From: Flavobacteriaceae bacterium | GTDB lineage: Bacteria; Bacteroidota; Bacteroidia; Flavobacteriales; Flavobacteriaceae | Assembly: GCA_013215095.1 (NCBI GenBank) | Contig: JABSPM010000116.1 | Span: 1-64,000, forward strand | Direction of reading: 5' to 3' | DNA length: 64,000 nucleotides | Shown here: positions 56,835 through 64,000 of the stretch, piece by piece | Position numbering within the stretch: the stretch's first letter is position 1 | Layout: every line of letters starts with the position of its first letter | Program-made: the position numbers and the translations under genes | Notes under the pieces: generated by a model | What the model was told of the DNA's origin: nothing | Seen by the model: only the letters and a program-made list of their open reading frames with translations | Databases searched by the model: none

Positions 56835-57674
56835 ATGATAAGATACTTCATAATAATATGTTTGACTTTTGGCTGTATCTCAGTAATACAGGCTCAAAAA
56901 AAGGAAAAAATCAAAGGCAACAGAAATGTAACGACTAAAGAAACTATAGTTGATGCATTCCATAAAATTAGCCTTACCGATAAATTTAAAATTGATATTA
57001 TAGAGGGTATCACTTCTAAAGTTTTTATTGAAGCCGATGATAACCTACATGACGTCATTAAAATTTCAGTTATTGATAGTGTCTTGCGTTTTGATACCAC
57101 AAAAAAAATCACTTCAAGTAAGGCAATGCACATCAAGGTTACCTACTCCGATGCATTGCGATACATTGAGGTTCAAGACAATGCAGAAGTTAGCTCTCTA
57201 ACCTCTATAAATTTGCCCGAGATGACAGTATCAAATTCAGGCAATTCTAAATCATTTTTGAATATTAAAACTGATAAGTTTAAATACATAAACTCAGACA
57301 AATCTCTTGTAAAATTAAATTTAGAGGCAAAAATTGTCACTTTAGAATTAAGCGAAAACGCATCGCTAGAAGCGTTAATCAATGCAGACAGTATGCAAGT
57401 AGATATGTATCAACGCGCGGAAGCTAAAATTGAAGGTGATGTTTTAAGTTTAGATATTAGAGCGGACAATTCTTCAAGTTTCATAGGAAAAAATTTAACT
57501 GCACAAACCTGTAATGCTGTTGCTGGATTACAAACAGAGATGTATTTACAAGTTAACAAAGCGCTCACTATAGATGCCTCTGGAAATACTGAAATATTTA
57601 TTTATGACGAACCCAAACTCACAGTTAATAATTTTAGTGGTACAGCGAAACTCCATAAGAAAGAAATGAAATAA
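56835..57674 (+). CDS. second GIN (DUF2807)-type secreted protein
   Basis: A 279-residue protein. ATG at 56835 begins a signal peptide (MIRYFIIICLTFGCISVIQA). The mature part repeats the same pattern as the first GIN protein: EADDNLHDVIKISV is close to the other's QADENLHDIITTKV. Residues 60-270 form the beta-helix. The two are likely paralogues. A terminator hairpin overlaps its stop codon. Confidence 0.83.
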   Translation: MIRYFIIICLTFGCISVIQAQKKEKIKGNRNVTTKETIVDAFHKISLTDKFKIDIIEGITSKVFIEADDNLHDVIKISVIDSVLRFDTTKKITSSKAMHIKVTYSDALRYIEVQDNAEVSSLTSINLPEMTVSNSGNSKSFLNIKTDKFKYINSDKSLVKLNLEAKIVTLELSENASLEALINADSMQVDMYQRAEAKIEGDVLSLDIRADNSSSFIGKNLTAQTCNAVAGLQTEMYLQVNKALTIDASGNTEIFIYDEPKLTVNNFSGTAKLHKKEMK

Positions 57675-57703
57675 AGCCGAAAATATTAATCTTCGGCTTT
57701 TTT
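57673..57703 (+). terminator. terminator between the second GIN gene and trxB
   Basis: AAAGCCGAA (57673-57681) pairs with TTCGGCTTT (57692-57700), followed by TTT. The first two stem bases overlap the end of the GIN gene stop codon. It serves both convergent genes. Confidence 0.8.
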
Positions 57704-57756
57704 GTTTAAATTTTCATTGCATTAATTATGAGCCCTTAGTCTCTAATATTATTGTT

Positions 57757-58701
57757 TTATTTTGCTGCTAAATAACGTTCAGCATCTAATGCTGCCATAC
57801 ATCCAGTTCCTGCGGCAGTAATAGCCTGTCTATATACATGATCTGCAGCGTCACCACTTACAAAAACACCTTCTACATTGGTTTTAGATGAACCTGGAGT
57901 ATTAATAATATATCCAGTTTCATCCATTTTTATATAGTCTTTGAAAATATCTGTATTTGGCTTATGACCAATCGCAACAAAAAATCCAGTAGCTGGAATT
58001 TCATGCTTTTCATTGGTCTTATTATTAAATACACGTACGCCTGTTACCACTTGTCCATCGCCCAATACCTCATCCGTTTCTGTGTTGTAAAGAATTTCAA
58101 TATTTTCGGTATTTTTTACACGCTCAGCCATAATTTTAGAAGCTCTAAATTCATCACGTCTAACGAGCATCGTTACTTTGGTACATAGTTTAGATAAGTA
58201 ATGTGCTTCTTCACAAGCAGAATCTCCAGCCCCAACAATAATGACTTCTTGATTTCTATAAAAGAATCCATCACAAACTGCACAGGCAGAGACACCACCT
58301 CCTAATTTAAGATATTTTTGTTCTGAATCTAACCCTAAGTATTTTGCAGAAGCTCCTGTAGATATAATTACAGTATCGGCATGAATCTCTTTGGTATCGT
58401 TAACCCATACTTTATGGACATCTTCTGAAAAATCAACCTTTGTTACCCAACCGTCTCTTACATCAGCCTCAAAACGCTGCGCTTGAGCTTGTAATTGCAA
58501 CATCATTTCTGGTCCTGTGACACCTTCTGGATATCCAGGGAAATTCTCGACTTCATTAGTCGTTGTTAATTGTCCTCCCGGTTGTGTACCTTGGTACAAC
58601 ACTGGATTCATATTTGCTCTAGCAGCATAAATTGCAGCAGTATAGCCTGCAGGTCCCGATCCAATAATCAGACACTTTACGTTTTCTATGTTCTCAGCCA
58701 T
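57757..58701 (-). CDS. trxB: thioredoxin-disulfide reductase
   Basis: A 314-residue flavoprotein that reduces thioredoxin with NADPH. It has the N-terminal FAD site IGSGPAGYTAAIYAAR at about 13-28, the redox-active CAVCDG at about 138-143, and the NADPH site IIVGAGDSACEEAHYL at about 153-168. The C-terminal FAD block is GVFVSGDAAD. ATG at 58701 starts MAENIENVKC; a longer frame upstream has no match. TAAATTTG (58730-58723, minus strand) is a candidate -7 box 22 bases ahead. Confidence 0.95.
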   Translation of the reverse strand: MAENIENVKCLIIGSGPAGYTAAIYAARANMNPVLYQGTQPGGQLTTTNEVENFPGYPEGVTGPEMMLQLQAQAQRFEADVRDGWVTKVDFSEDVHKVWVNDTKEIHADTVIISTGASAKYLGLDSEQKYLKLGGGVSACAVCDGFFYRNQEVIIVGAGDSACEEAHYLSKLCTKVTMLVRRDEFRASKIMAERVKNTENIEILYNTETDEVLGDGQVVTGVRVFNNKTNEKHEIPATGFFVAIGHKPNTDIFKDYIKMDETGYIINTPGSSKTNVEGVFVSGDAADHVYRQAITAAGTGCMAALDAERYLAAK

Positions 58702-58929
58702 GTTATTTTGTTTTTGTGCAAACAAATTTAGTTTTTTTGTTGTGATACGCTCATATAAGTTATCAACAGTTCTTATAAAAACATAAATGTTCTTTATACA
58801 TCTTATAACACACTGATATACATCACTTATATACAAAAAACACCTATTACTTCATTCTAACGAAAGGGCATTATTAACTATGAATTTAAAAATAAGTACT
58901 TATCCTTATCGCAGCGTATGTACAATATT

Positions 58930-59442
58930 CTATTCTACAATGAATTTTCCTTTCATCATTGCATAATGCCCTGGGAAACTGCATAAGAAATCATAAGTTC
59001 CTTTCTCAGGAGCATCAAACGTAATGCTTACACGCTCTCCTCCACCTATTATTTTTGTATAAGCCAAGACATCTTTACTCCCTAGAGGCACATAATTATG
59101 GTCTTGTGCACTAAGTGCCTTTTGCGCAAATTTTACTAAGTCAACACCTTTGTTTAACAATACAAAATTATGTCCCATAACGATCTTTGACATCATACCT
59201 TTATGTCGTAGTGTTAAAGTTACTTTATGACCAGATTTAACCCTAATTTCCGTCTTGTCAAATTGCATTTGATCATTTGAGCTCACAAATACCTCATTAA
59301 CACCCTTAACTTTTATATCTGTTGGTTTAGTTACTTCGTTAGTCATAATTTTTGTTGTGTTCTCCGCTTCTGGTGTTTTGTTAGCAGTGTTGCAACCAAA
59401 TGCAACTATGACCAAGACTATTAGTACTCTAAATATTTTCAT
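58930..59442 (-). CDS. azurin-like blue copper lipoprotein
   Basis: A 170-residue protein. A lipoprotein signal (IVAFGC) is followed by a short linker, then an azurin/plastocyanin domain (about 45-170). Type 1 copper ligands are visible: His in VMGHNFVL at about 98, and Cys, His and Met in FLCSFPGHYAMMKGKF at about 152-166. These proteins shuttle electrons in the periplasm. ATG at 59442 is preferred over 59484. No oxidase genes are adjacent, so the redox partner is unknown. Confidence 0.9.
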   Translation of the reverse strand: MKIFRVLIVLVIVAFGCNTANKTPEAENTTKIMTNEVTKPTDIKVKGVNEVFVSSNDQMQFDKTEIRVKSGHKVTLTLRHKGMMSKIVMGHNFVLLNKGVDLVKFAQKALSAQDHNYVPLGSKDVLAYTKIIGGGERVSITFDAPEKGTYDFLCSFPGHYAMMKGKFIVE

Positions 59443-59752
59443 TTTGTTAAGTTTATATCTTGTGTTTGTAATGTTTCTCATCAATTAAAAAAACAAGATC
59501 CTATTAATAACCTACTTCCTGCTCTTAATGAATTATACGACTTCCTTAAAAAGCGAAGTAAACCTGAGCTACTATCTAAGACTGTCTTCATAAAATTATC
59601 AAGACCAAGCATTAATTTTCAGTTTGTAACATCACGTTTTCTAACAATTCTTATGTTAATTTAGAATTATTCTAAACAAAAATAAGACTTCTAAAAATAT
59701 CATTCTATAGTTTTCGAAAAAAATCATTTTTTTTGAAGAGTATTTAATAAAA
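59443..59752. other. region without supported gene, 310 bp
   Basis: Upstream region of the azurin gene. One plus-strand frame without a start codon (about 59475-59665) reads coding-like (DPINNLLPALNELYDFLKKR) but has no ATG/GTG/TTG in a sensible place. It may be a gene remnant or chance. No promoter was assigned. Confidence 0.35.
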
Positions 59753-59781
59753 AAAAGTCAGTTGAAATTCAACTGACTTTT
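59753..59781 (-). terminator. terminator of tRNA-Pro
   Basis: AAAAGTCAGTTGA (59753-59765) pairs perfectly with TCAACTGACTTTT (59769-59781), 5 bp after the tRNA 3' end on the minus strand. A further A-run on the left becomes U-run in the transcript. Confidence 0.85.
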
Positions 59782-59785
59782 GTCG

Positions 59786-59860
59786 TCGGGGTGGCAGGAT
59801 TCGAACCTGCGACCTCCGCGTCCCAAACGCGGCGCGATAACCGGGCTACGCTACACCCCG
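59786..59860 (-). tRNA. tRNA-Pro (anticodon TGG)
   Basis: 75 bases on the minus strand fold as a full cloverleaf. Acceptor CGGGGTG pairs with CACCCCG; the anticodon arm CCGCG/CGCGG holds the loop TTTGGGA, anticodon TGG; the T-arm has GTTCGAATC. The discriminator is A. CCA is not encoded. Its terminator follows immediately. Confidence 0.97.
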
Positions 59861-60465
59861 TACATTTGTTATCATTTTTTAGCGATTGCAAATATAGACT
59901 TTTATTATAATTACAAACAAATTTTATTAATAATTTCAATAAAAAAACAAAATCTATGATTACGACTTGAAATAAGACCTTAACATAAAGCTCTATATGA
60001 ATTCTTATGCCAAGTATATCACAAAATAGAATACAAACTCAAAAAAAAAAATTGCAATTTATTATGTTATTCTGCATTATGGCGCCTTAATTTTAAAATT
60101 ATCCTAAAGCCTACGGTATTTAAGCTTTATACTCTGTAAAAAATTAGGAACTATAGTAATAACACGACGTTTAGTTAAACTTACGAAATAACATTATAAA
60201 TTATAATAAGTTCACATTTACACAATTGCATATGTTATTTATTTTAACCCCAATTCGAAAGCAAAGGTTTTGTTATAGCTAGAAATTAAACGATATACAT
60301 TAATGCTATAATATGCTAAAAAACAAAGGTCGCACTTTGGTTCACACAAGCGGTATTTTGATAGAACCTTTTTACTATCTGTACATGGGTTTATAAAATC
60401 TTGTAATGGTAAAATTGTTTCCAAATAAATAATAGTAACTTTGCAGTCAACTCAAAACATTTTAG
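59861..60465. other. gene-free region, 605 bp, with the udk promoter
   Basis: The tRNA promoter should lie just right of 59860 on the minus strand, not clearly seen. The one real signal is the udk promoter at 60415-60443. A minus-strand open frame at 60239-60424 would begin inside that promoter and is not supported. Confidence 0.45.
60415..60443 (+). promoter_or_regulatory. promoter of the udk operon
   Basis: TTG (60415-60417), 18 bases, then TAACTTTG (60436-60443). This is a good match to the Bacteroidota -33/-7 consensus, with the udk ATG at 60466. Confidence 0.7.
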
Positions 60466-61071
60466 ATGCTTATTATTGGTATTGGTGGTGGCACAGGCTG
60501 TGGAAAAACAACGGTTGTAAATGAGATATTAAATGAACTTCCAGCTGGTGAAGTTGGTATTATTTCTCAAGATTCATATTATAAAGACACGTCTCATTTA
60601 ACTTATGATGAACGTGTTAAAATTAACTTTGACCATCCTAGGTCTATAGATTTTGAACTCTTAGAAAGTCATTTAAAATCCTTAAAAAAGGGCAACACTA
60701 TTTCACAACCTGTTTATTCTTTTGTACAACACAATAGAACTGGAGATACCATTATTACGCACCCTAGAAAAGTAATGATTGTAGAAGGCATTCTGATTTT
60801 AACTAATCCAGAATTAAGAAGCATGTTTGACATCAAAATCTTCGTACATGCAGATAGTGATGAACGCCTTATCAGACGTCTGAAGCGTGATATAAAAGAA
60901 CGTGGTAGAGATATTGACGAAGTCTTATCGCGTTACCAATCCACGCTAAAACCTATGCACCAGCAATTTATTGAACCTATGAAAGAATACGCAGATATTA
61001 TTATACCAAACAATAAATACAATACAGTTGCCATTGATATCGTAAAAACAATTATCAACGAACGTTTGTAA
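60466..61071 (+). CDS. udk: uridine kinase
   Basis: A 201-residue pyrimidine salvage enzyme that phosphorylates uridine and cytidine to UMP and CMP. The Walker A motif GGGTGCGKTT is at about 7-16. SQDSYYKDTSHL at about 39-50 and INFDHPRSIDFELL at about 58-71 are family motifs, and RRLKRDIKERGRD at about 130 is the lid. Length is normal. Its last base is the first of the next ATG (61071), so the genes are translationally coupled. Confidence 0.93.
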   Translation: MLIIGIGGGTGCGKTTVVNEILNELPAGEVGIISQDSYYKDTSHLTYDERVKINFDHPRSIDFELLESHLKSLKKGNTISQPVYSFVQHNRTGDTIITHPRKVMIVEGILILTNPELRSMFDIKIFVHADSDERLIRRLKRDIKERGRDIDEVLSRYQSTLKPMHQQFIEPMKEYADIIIPNNKYNTVAIDIVKTIINERL

Positions 61072-61403
61072 TGGCTAAGTCAAGTAAAACATATCATCGC
61101 TATTTAAAACCATTTAAAAATATATTTTTAGTAACGCTTATTGTGTTTACAATATGGATGTTGTTTTTTGACACACACTCTTGGTTTCTTCATAATGAAT
61201 TGAATAAAGAAATAGAGAAACTGAAAAACGAAAAAAGGTATTACAGCAATGAAATTAAGAAGGATAAAAAAGACATCAAAAAACTAAGTAGCAATAAAGG
61301 TATTGAAACCTACGGTAGAGAGCATTACAAAATGAAAAAAGAAAATGAAGACATCTATCTAGTTGAATATGAAGATAGTTTAAAAACACAAACAAATGAG
61401 TAA
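61071..61403 (+). CDS. FtsB/DivIC-family septum formation protein
   Basis: A 110-residue single-span protein. The membrane segment is at about 17-35 (NIFLVTLIVFTIWMLFF). A periplasmic coiled coil follows (about 40-80, LNKEIEKLKNEKRYYSNEI), then ETYGREHYKMKKENEDIYLVE, typical of DivIC/FtsB. These proteins form a complex with FtsL and FtsQ at the division site. It overlaps udk by 1 base and the mutase gene by 8 bases. Confidence 0.9.
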   Translation: MAKSSKTYHRYLKPFKNIFLVTLIVFTIWMLFFDTHSWFLHNELNKEIEKLKNEKRYYSNEIKKDKKDIKKLSSNKGIETYGREHYKMKKENEDIYLVEYEDSLKTQTNE

Positions 61404-62760
61404 GGCTTTATTTAATGATTTTAATGAAGTTTCCGCAAAGAAGTGGAAACAAAAAATACAATCAGATTTAAAAGGTGCCGACTATAACGACACGCTAATA
61501 ACGAGAACCCTAGAAGGTATTGATATTAAACCTTTTTATCATGCTGATGACACCAAAACTGAGTATGCAACACGTTCTGACGCTACACAATGGCGTATCT
61601 GTCAGACCATTGAAGTTGAAGATGTTAAAACTGCAAATCAATTTGCATTAGACAGTATAAGTCGCGGAGCAGAGAGCATTAAATTTGTTCTAAACACCCC
61701 TGTTAACACCAATTTATTACTAAAACAAATAGACCTTAAAAATATTCCTATTTGTTTCCAAACCAATTTTATAAGTGAAAATTTCGTTACCGAATTGTCA
61801 CAATTTGCATCAGATTCTAAATTTTATTTGGAGCATGATATCATAGGGAATTTAGCAAAATCTGGGAATTGGTTTACCGACCTAAAAACAGACTATACGA
61901 CCTTAGATTACATTATTAAGCAAAATTCTAAATTTAAAAGTCTTTTATCTATAGACGCTAGCTTGTACCAAAATGCTGGTGCCAATAGTATTCAACAATT
62001 GGCTTATGCCCTAGCCCATGCCAATGAATATCTAAATCACTTTGATAAAAACAACGTTGGACCATACGCCTTCCAATTTTCTGTAGGCACCAATTACTTC
62101 ATAGAAATTGCAAAATTGAAGGCGTTTCGATTACTTTGGAGCAGCTTAACTAAAGTATATACCGAAAAGGATATTCAACCGATTATTTTTACCAGACCTA
62201 CTCTTCGCAATAAAACCATTTATGACTACAACACCAACATGTTGCGAACAACGACCGAGTGCATGAGTGCAATACTTGGAGGCTCCGATTATGTAAGTAA
62301 TAGCCCTTATGATTATATTTTCCATAATTCTAATGAATTTGGAGAACGTATTAGTAGAAATCAATTATTAGTCCTTAAAAATGAAAGTTATTTTGATAAG
62401 GTAAGTAACCCTACCGAAGGCGCCTACTACATTGAAACCTTAACCCAGCAATTGGCAGAGAAGGCTTTAGACCTATTTAAATCTATTGAAGACAATGGAG
62501 GATTCTTACACCAATTAAAAGAAGGCACAATTCAAAGGAAGATAAAGGCTTCTGCTGCAAAAGAGCAGGAAAGATTTGACAATGGCAAAGACATCTTATT
62601 GGGCACCAATAAACATCCCAATACCAAAGATCAAATGAGACACAATTTAGAAAAATTGCCTTTCTTAAAACAAAATAAAAGAAAAACACTAATTGAACCT
62701 ATTATTCAAAGACGTCTTGCAGAAGGATTGGAGCAAGAGCGTTTAAATGCTGAAAACTAA
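61396..62760 (+). CDS. mutA: methylmalonyl-CoA mutase small subunit
   Basis: A 454-residue protein matching the small (beta, non-catalytic) subunit of methylmalonyl-CoA mutase, starting SKALFNDFNEVSAKKWKQKI. It keeps the TIM-barrel part, with TRPTLRNKTIYDYNTNMLRT at about 257-276 and GGSDYVSNSPYDY. No cobalamin-binding DxHxxG motif is present, as expected for this subunit. The catalytic subunit should follow; the next genes are two secreted proteins and a probable gene starting at 63997. With the carboxylase at 18-21 kb this supports the propionate/succinate route. Confidence 0.9.
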   Translation: MSKALFNDFNEVSAKKWKQKIQSDLKGADYNDTLITRTLEGIDIKPFYHADDTKTEYATRSDATQWRICQTIEVEDVKTANQFALDSISRGAESIKFVLNTPVNTNLLLKQIDLKNIPICFQTNFISENFVTELSQFASDSKFYLEHDIIGNLAKSGNWFTDLKTDYTTLDYIIKQNSKFKSLLSIDASLYQNAGANSIQQLAYALAHANEYLNHFDKNNVGPYAFQFSVGTNYFIEIAKLKAFRLLWSSLTKVYTEKDIQPIIFTRPTLRNKTIYDYNTNMLRTTTECMSAILGGSDYVSNSPYDYIFHNSNEFGERISRNQLLVLKNESYFDKVSNPTEGAYYIETLTQQLAEKALDLFKSIEDNGGFLHQLKEGTIQRKIKASAAKEQERFDNGKDILLGTNKHPNTKDQMRHNLEKLPFLKQNKRKTLIEPIIQRRLAEGLEQERLNAEN

Positions 62761-62763
62761 CTT

Positions 62764-63336
62764 ATGAAAACATCTATTTTATTTTTAATACTGTCCATAA
62801 GCCTTATGTTTTCATGTAAGGATAAAAATTTACAACTAGACTACCAGTTTACTAATAAACCAGATTTGTTTTCTTGTACAGATGTAAATATGGATTTAAT
62901 TAAAGAAGCTGTTTACGCCTTTGAAAAAGATATCATACCATACCTAGAAAGTAGAGGTGGTGGCATGCTTCCAAGGGCTTATAATATTATCGTAAATCTA
63001 TCAATTATTAAAAACTTGGACGTAAATGACATTGCTTCTGACCATACTAAAGCTATATTTAAAGCCTTAGAAGCTCAACCAGAATTATGGACTGCTTCAG
63101 AACCAAAATATACGCTAAACTATAACTCTTCTTTTGCTGATTGTGTCATAGACAATTTTTTAAATAATGATTTCAAGACAACAACAAAAGCCTTGATAAG
63201 TGTCAATGCAATGAATGACAAAAATTTTAATGAACCTTTGCTTCAACATTATAAAAATATAAATAACGACAATGGTTTAAGAGTATTTTTAGCGTTTAAC
63301 TATTTCTATGCGCATTTTTTCAAAACTAAAAAGTAA
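62764..63336 (+). CDS. lipoprotein of unknown function
   Basis: A 190-residue protein with a signal and lipobox (ILSISLMFSC). The mature part is mixed alpha/beta, including CTDVNMDLIKEAVYAFEKDI and a segment with SRGGGMLPRAYNII. No family is recognised. It begins 3 bp after mutA and is presumably in the same transcript; similar small proteins sit between the two mutase genes in related genomes, by my recollection. Confidence 0.75.
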   Translation: MKTSILFLILSISLMFSCKDKNLQLDYQFTNKPDLFSCTDVNMDLIKEAVYAFEKDIIPYLESRGGGMLPRAYNIIVNLSIIKNLDVNDIASDHTKAIFKALEAQPELWTASEPKYTLNYNSSFADCVIDNFLNNDFKTTTKALISVNAMNDKNFNEPLLQHYKNINNDNGLRVFLAFNYFYAHFFKTKK

Positions 63337-63343
63337 TATCAGT

Positions 63344-63997
63344 ATGTTTTTAAAATATTTAAAGGCTATCAAAGTAGCAAGTTTATTATTACTCATAGGT
63401 ATGGGCACTGCATCGTGTGGTGAACTGGAAAAAGAAATTACACACTGGTTTGCATCCGAAAACACGCCTGATCTCCCGGGAAATTACCACTTTTTAAGCG
63501 ATAAAGGTATTAAAGTATATTTACCTGAAGATTTCAAAAAATATAGCTTAGCAAGCTACCAAGAGCTTTTAAAGAAAAATACCCCTAAAAACAATTATAA
63601 TTATGCTCTTGAACGTTTAAGTATGCTCAAAAAAATGGAAGGTAGTTTTTATATTTTCTACGATGAAAATTCAGGATCAACGTTTACCGTTAACACTATA
63701 GCACATTTTAAATTCTCACGAGAAGATGCAAGTCAATTATTAGGGTATATAAAACTTACTAACGCTCAAAAAGAAGGAGAAAAAAAATTGAATATCAAAA
63801 AGTTAACTGCTAAATACACAGGGAACTCAAACCAACAAATTTTTAAGTCTATCCATAGTATAGAAAACTTAAAATCCAAAACTAATAGTTATAATACAGC
63901 ATATATTATATCATCAAATAACAACACAGTAATCATGCAATTATTGACCCCTATGGAGGTCGCGTTTGATGCTTATATTCAAAAACTTAAAATGTAA
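63344..63997 (+). CDS. membrane-anchored secreted protein of unknown function
   Basis: A 217-residue protein. ATG at 63344 starts a lipoprotein-like signal (LLLLIGMGTASCGEL). The mature part has no recognised domain; it contains many Lys/Asn/Thr and a probable beta-sandwich. An upstream in-frame start at 63308 would overlap the previous gene by 29 bp and add no signal character. Its stop TAA overlaps the ATG of a gene that begins at 63997 and runs out of the window. Confidence 0.75.
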   Translation: MFLKYLKAIKVASLLLLIGMGTASCGELEKEITHWFASENTPDLPGNYHFLSDKGIKVYLPEDFKKYSLASYQELLKKNTPKNNYNYALERLSMLKKMEGSFYIFYDENSGSTFTVNTIAHFKFSREDASQLLGYIKLTNAQKEGEKKLNIKKLTAKYTGNSNQQIFKSIHSIENLKSKTNSYNTAYIISSNNNTVIMQLLTPMEVAFDAYIQKLKM

Positions 63998-64000
63998 TGA

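Noticed and set aside
59475-59665. Coding-like plus-strand stretch without a start codon
   Set aside because: No usable start, no recognised family; kept only as a remark in the region entry.
60239-60424. 61-residue minus-strand frame with several Cys
   Set aside because: Its start lies inside the udk promoter, no start signal is seen and no relatives are known to me.

Overview
The window is a stretch of an AT-rich chromosome from a member of the Bacteroidota, almost certainly family Flavobacteriaceae. The evidence is a type IX secretion (T9SS) C-terminal sorting domain, a carboxypeptidase-D/TonB receptor, Bacteroidota-type promoters (TTG, about 20 bp, TAnnTTTG), a 6S-like RNA between zapA and rny, GIN/DUF2807 and DUF5723 proteins, and weak Shine-Dalgarno sequences. 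Most of it is ordinary housekeeping and accessory chromosome. I see no CRISPR array, prophage, intact IS or rRNA operon.

Layout. 1-1440: an IS graveyard with the tail of an unknown CDS, an IS4-family transposase pseudogene whose middle third has been flipped in place, and a strong hairpin at its truncated end. 1448-3850: ribonuclease Y, 6S RNA, zapA and a coiled-coil gene, all on the minus strand. 4022-11290: M23 peptidase, TonB receptor, cysteine desulfurase, a TSP3-repeat lipoprotein, an Smr protein and a small membrane protein. 11806-14131: an MBOAT acyltransferase with an SGNH-like partner. 14352-18024: a SNF2 helicase gene with two SWIM zinc fingers, broken twice in A-runs. 18205-21679: a three-subunit biotin-dependent acyl-CoA carboxylase. 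22291-28724: PrsW protease, NUDIX hydrolase, penicillin acylase-like hydrolase, two small membrane proteins and a T9SS-secreted protein.

29546-34513 is a minus-strand sulfur locus: a Crp/Fnr regulator, two YeeE/YedE-type transporter halves, a SulP permease and an MBL-rhodanese persulfide dioxygenase-like enzyme. A large FAD/Fe-S oxidoreductase lies just upstream. 37770-40913: a secreted protein, a decayed YwqK/MORN-type gene, RlmF and a TRIC-type channel. 40970-47047: an RDD gene diverges from SpoIIM, DUF4129, DUF4350, MoxR and DUF58 genes, a conserved membrane/chaperone set. 47252-48784: dps and oxyR, divergent. 48833-52665: an orphan 65-aa protein, AIM24-like protein, DUF4442, DUF5723 and a lipoprotein.

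53113-57674: DUF4870, PadR regulator, PspC-domain membrane protein and two GIN (DUF2807) proteins, which look like an envelope-associated operon. 57757-59860: thioredoxin reductase, an azurin-like lipoprotein and tRNA-Pro(TGG). 60466-64000: uridine kinase, an FtsB/DivIC-like protein, methylmalonyl-CoA mutase small subunit and two secreted proteins; the next gene probably starts at 63997. The carboxylase at 18-21 kb and the mutase at 61 kb could work together in propionyl-CoA/methylmalonyl-CoA metabolism.

No clearly new defence or mobile system was found. The strongest unusual signals are the in-place inversion inside the IS4 pseudogene, the doubly frameshifted SNF2/SWIM gene, the sulfur locus with its Cys-bearing regulator, the 6S RNA, and the PadR-PspC-GIN operon with a possible small ORF.
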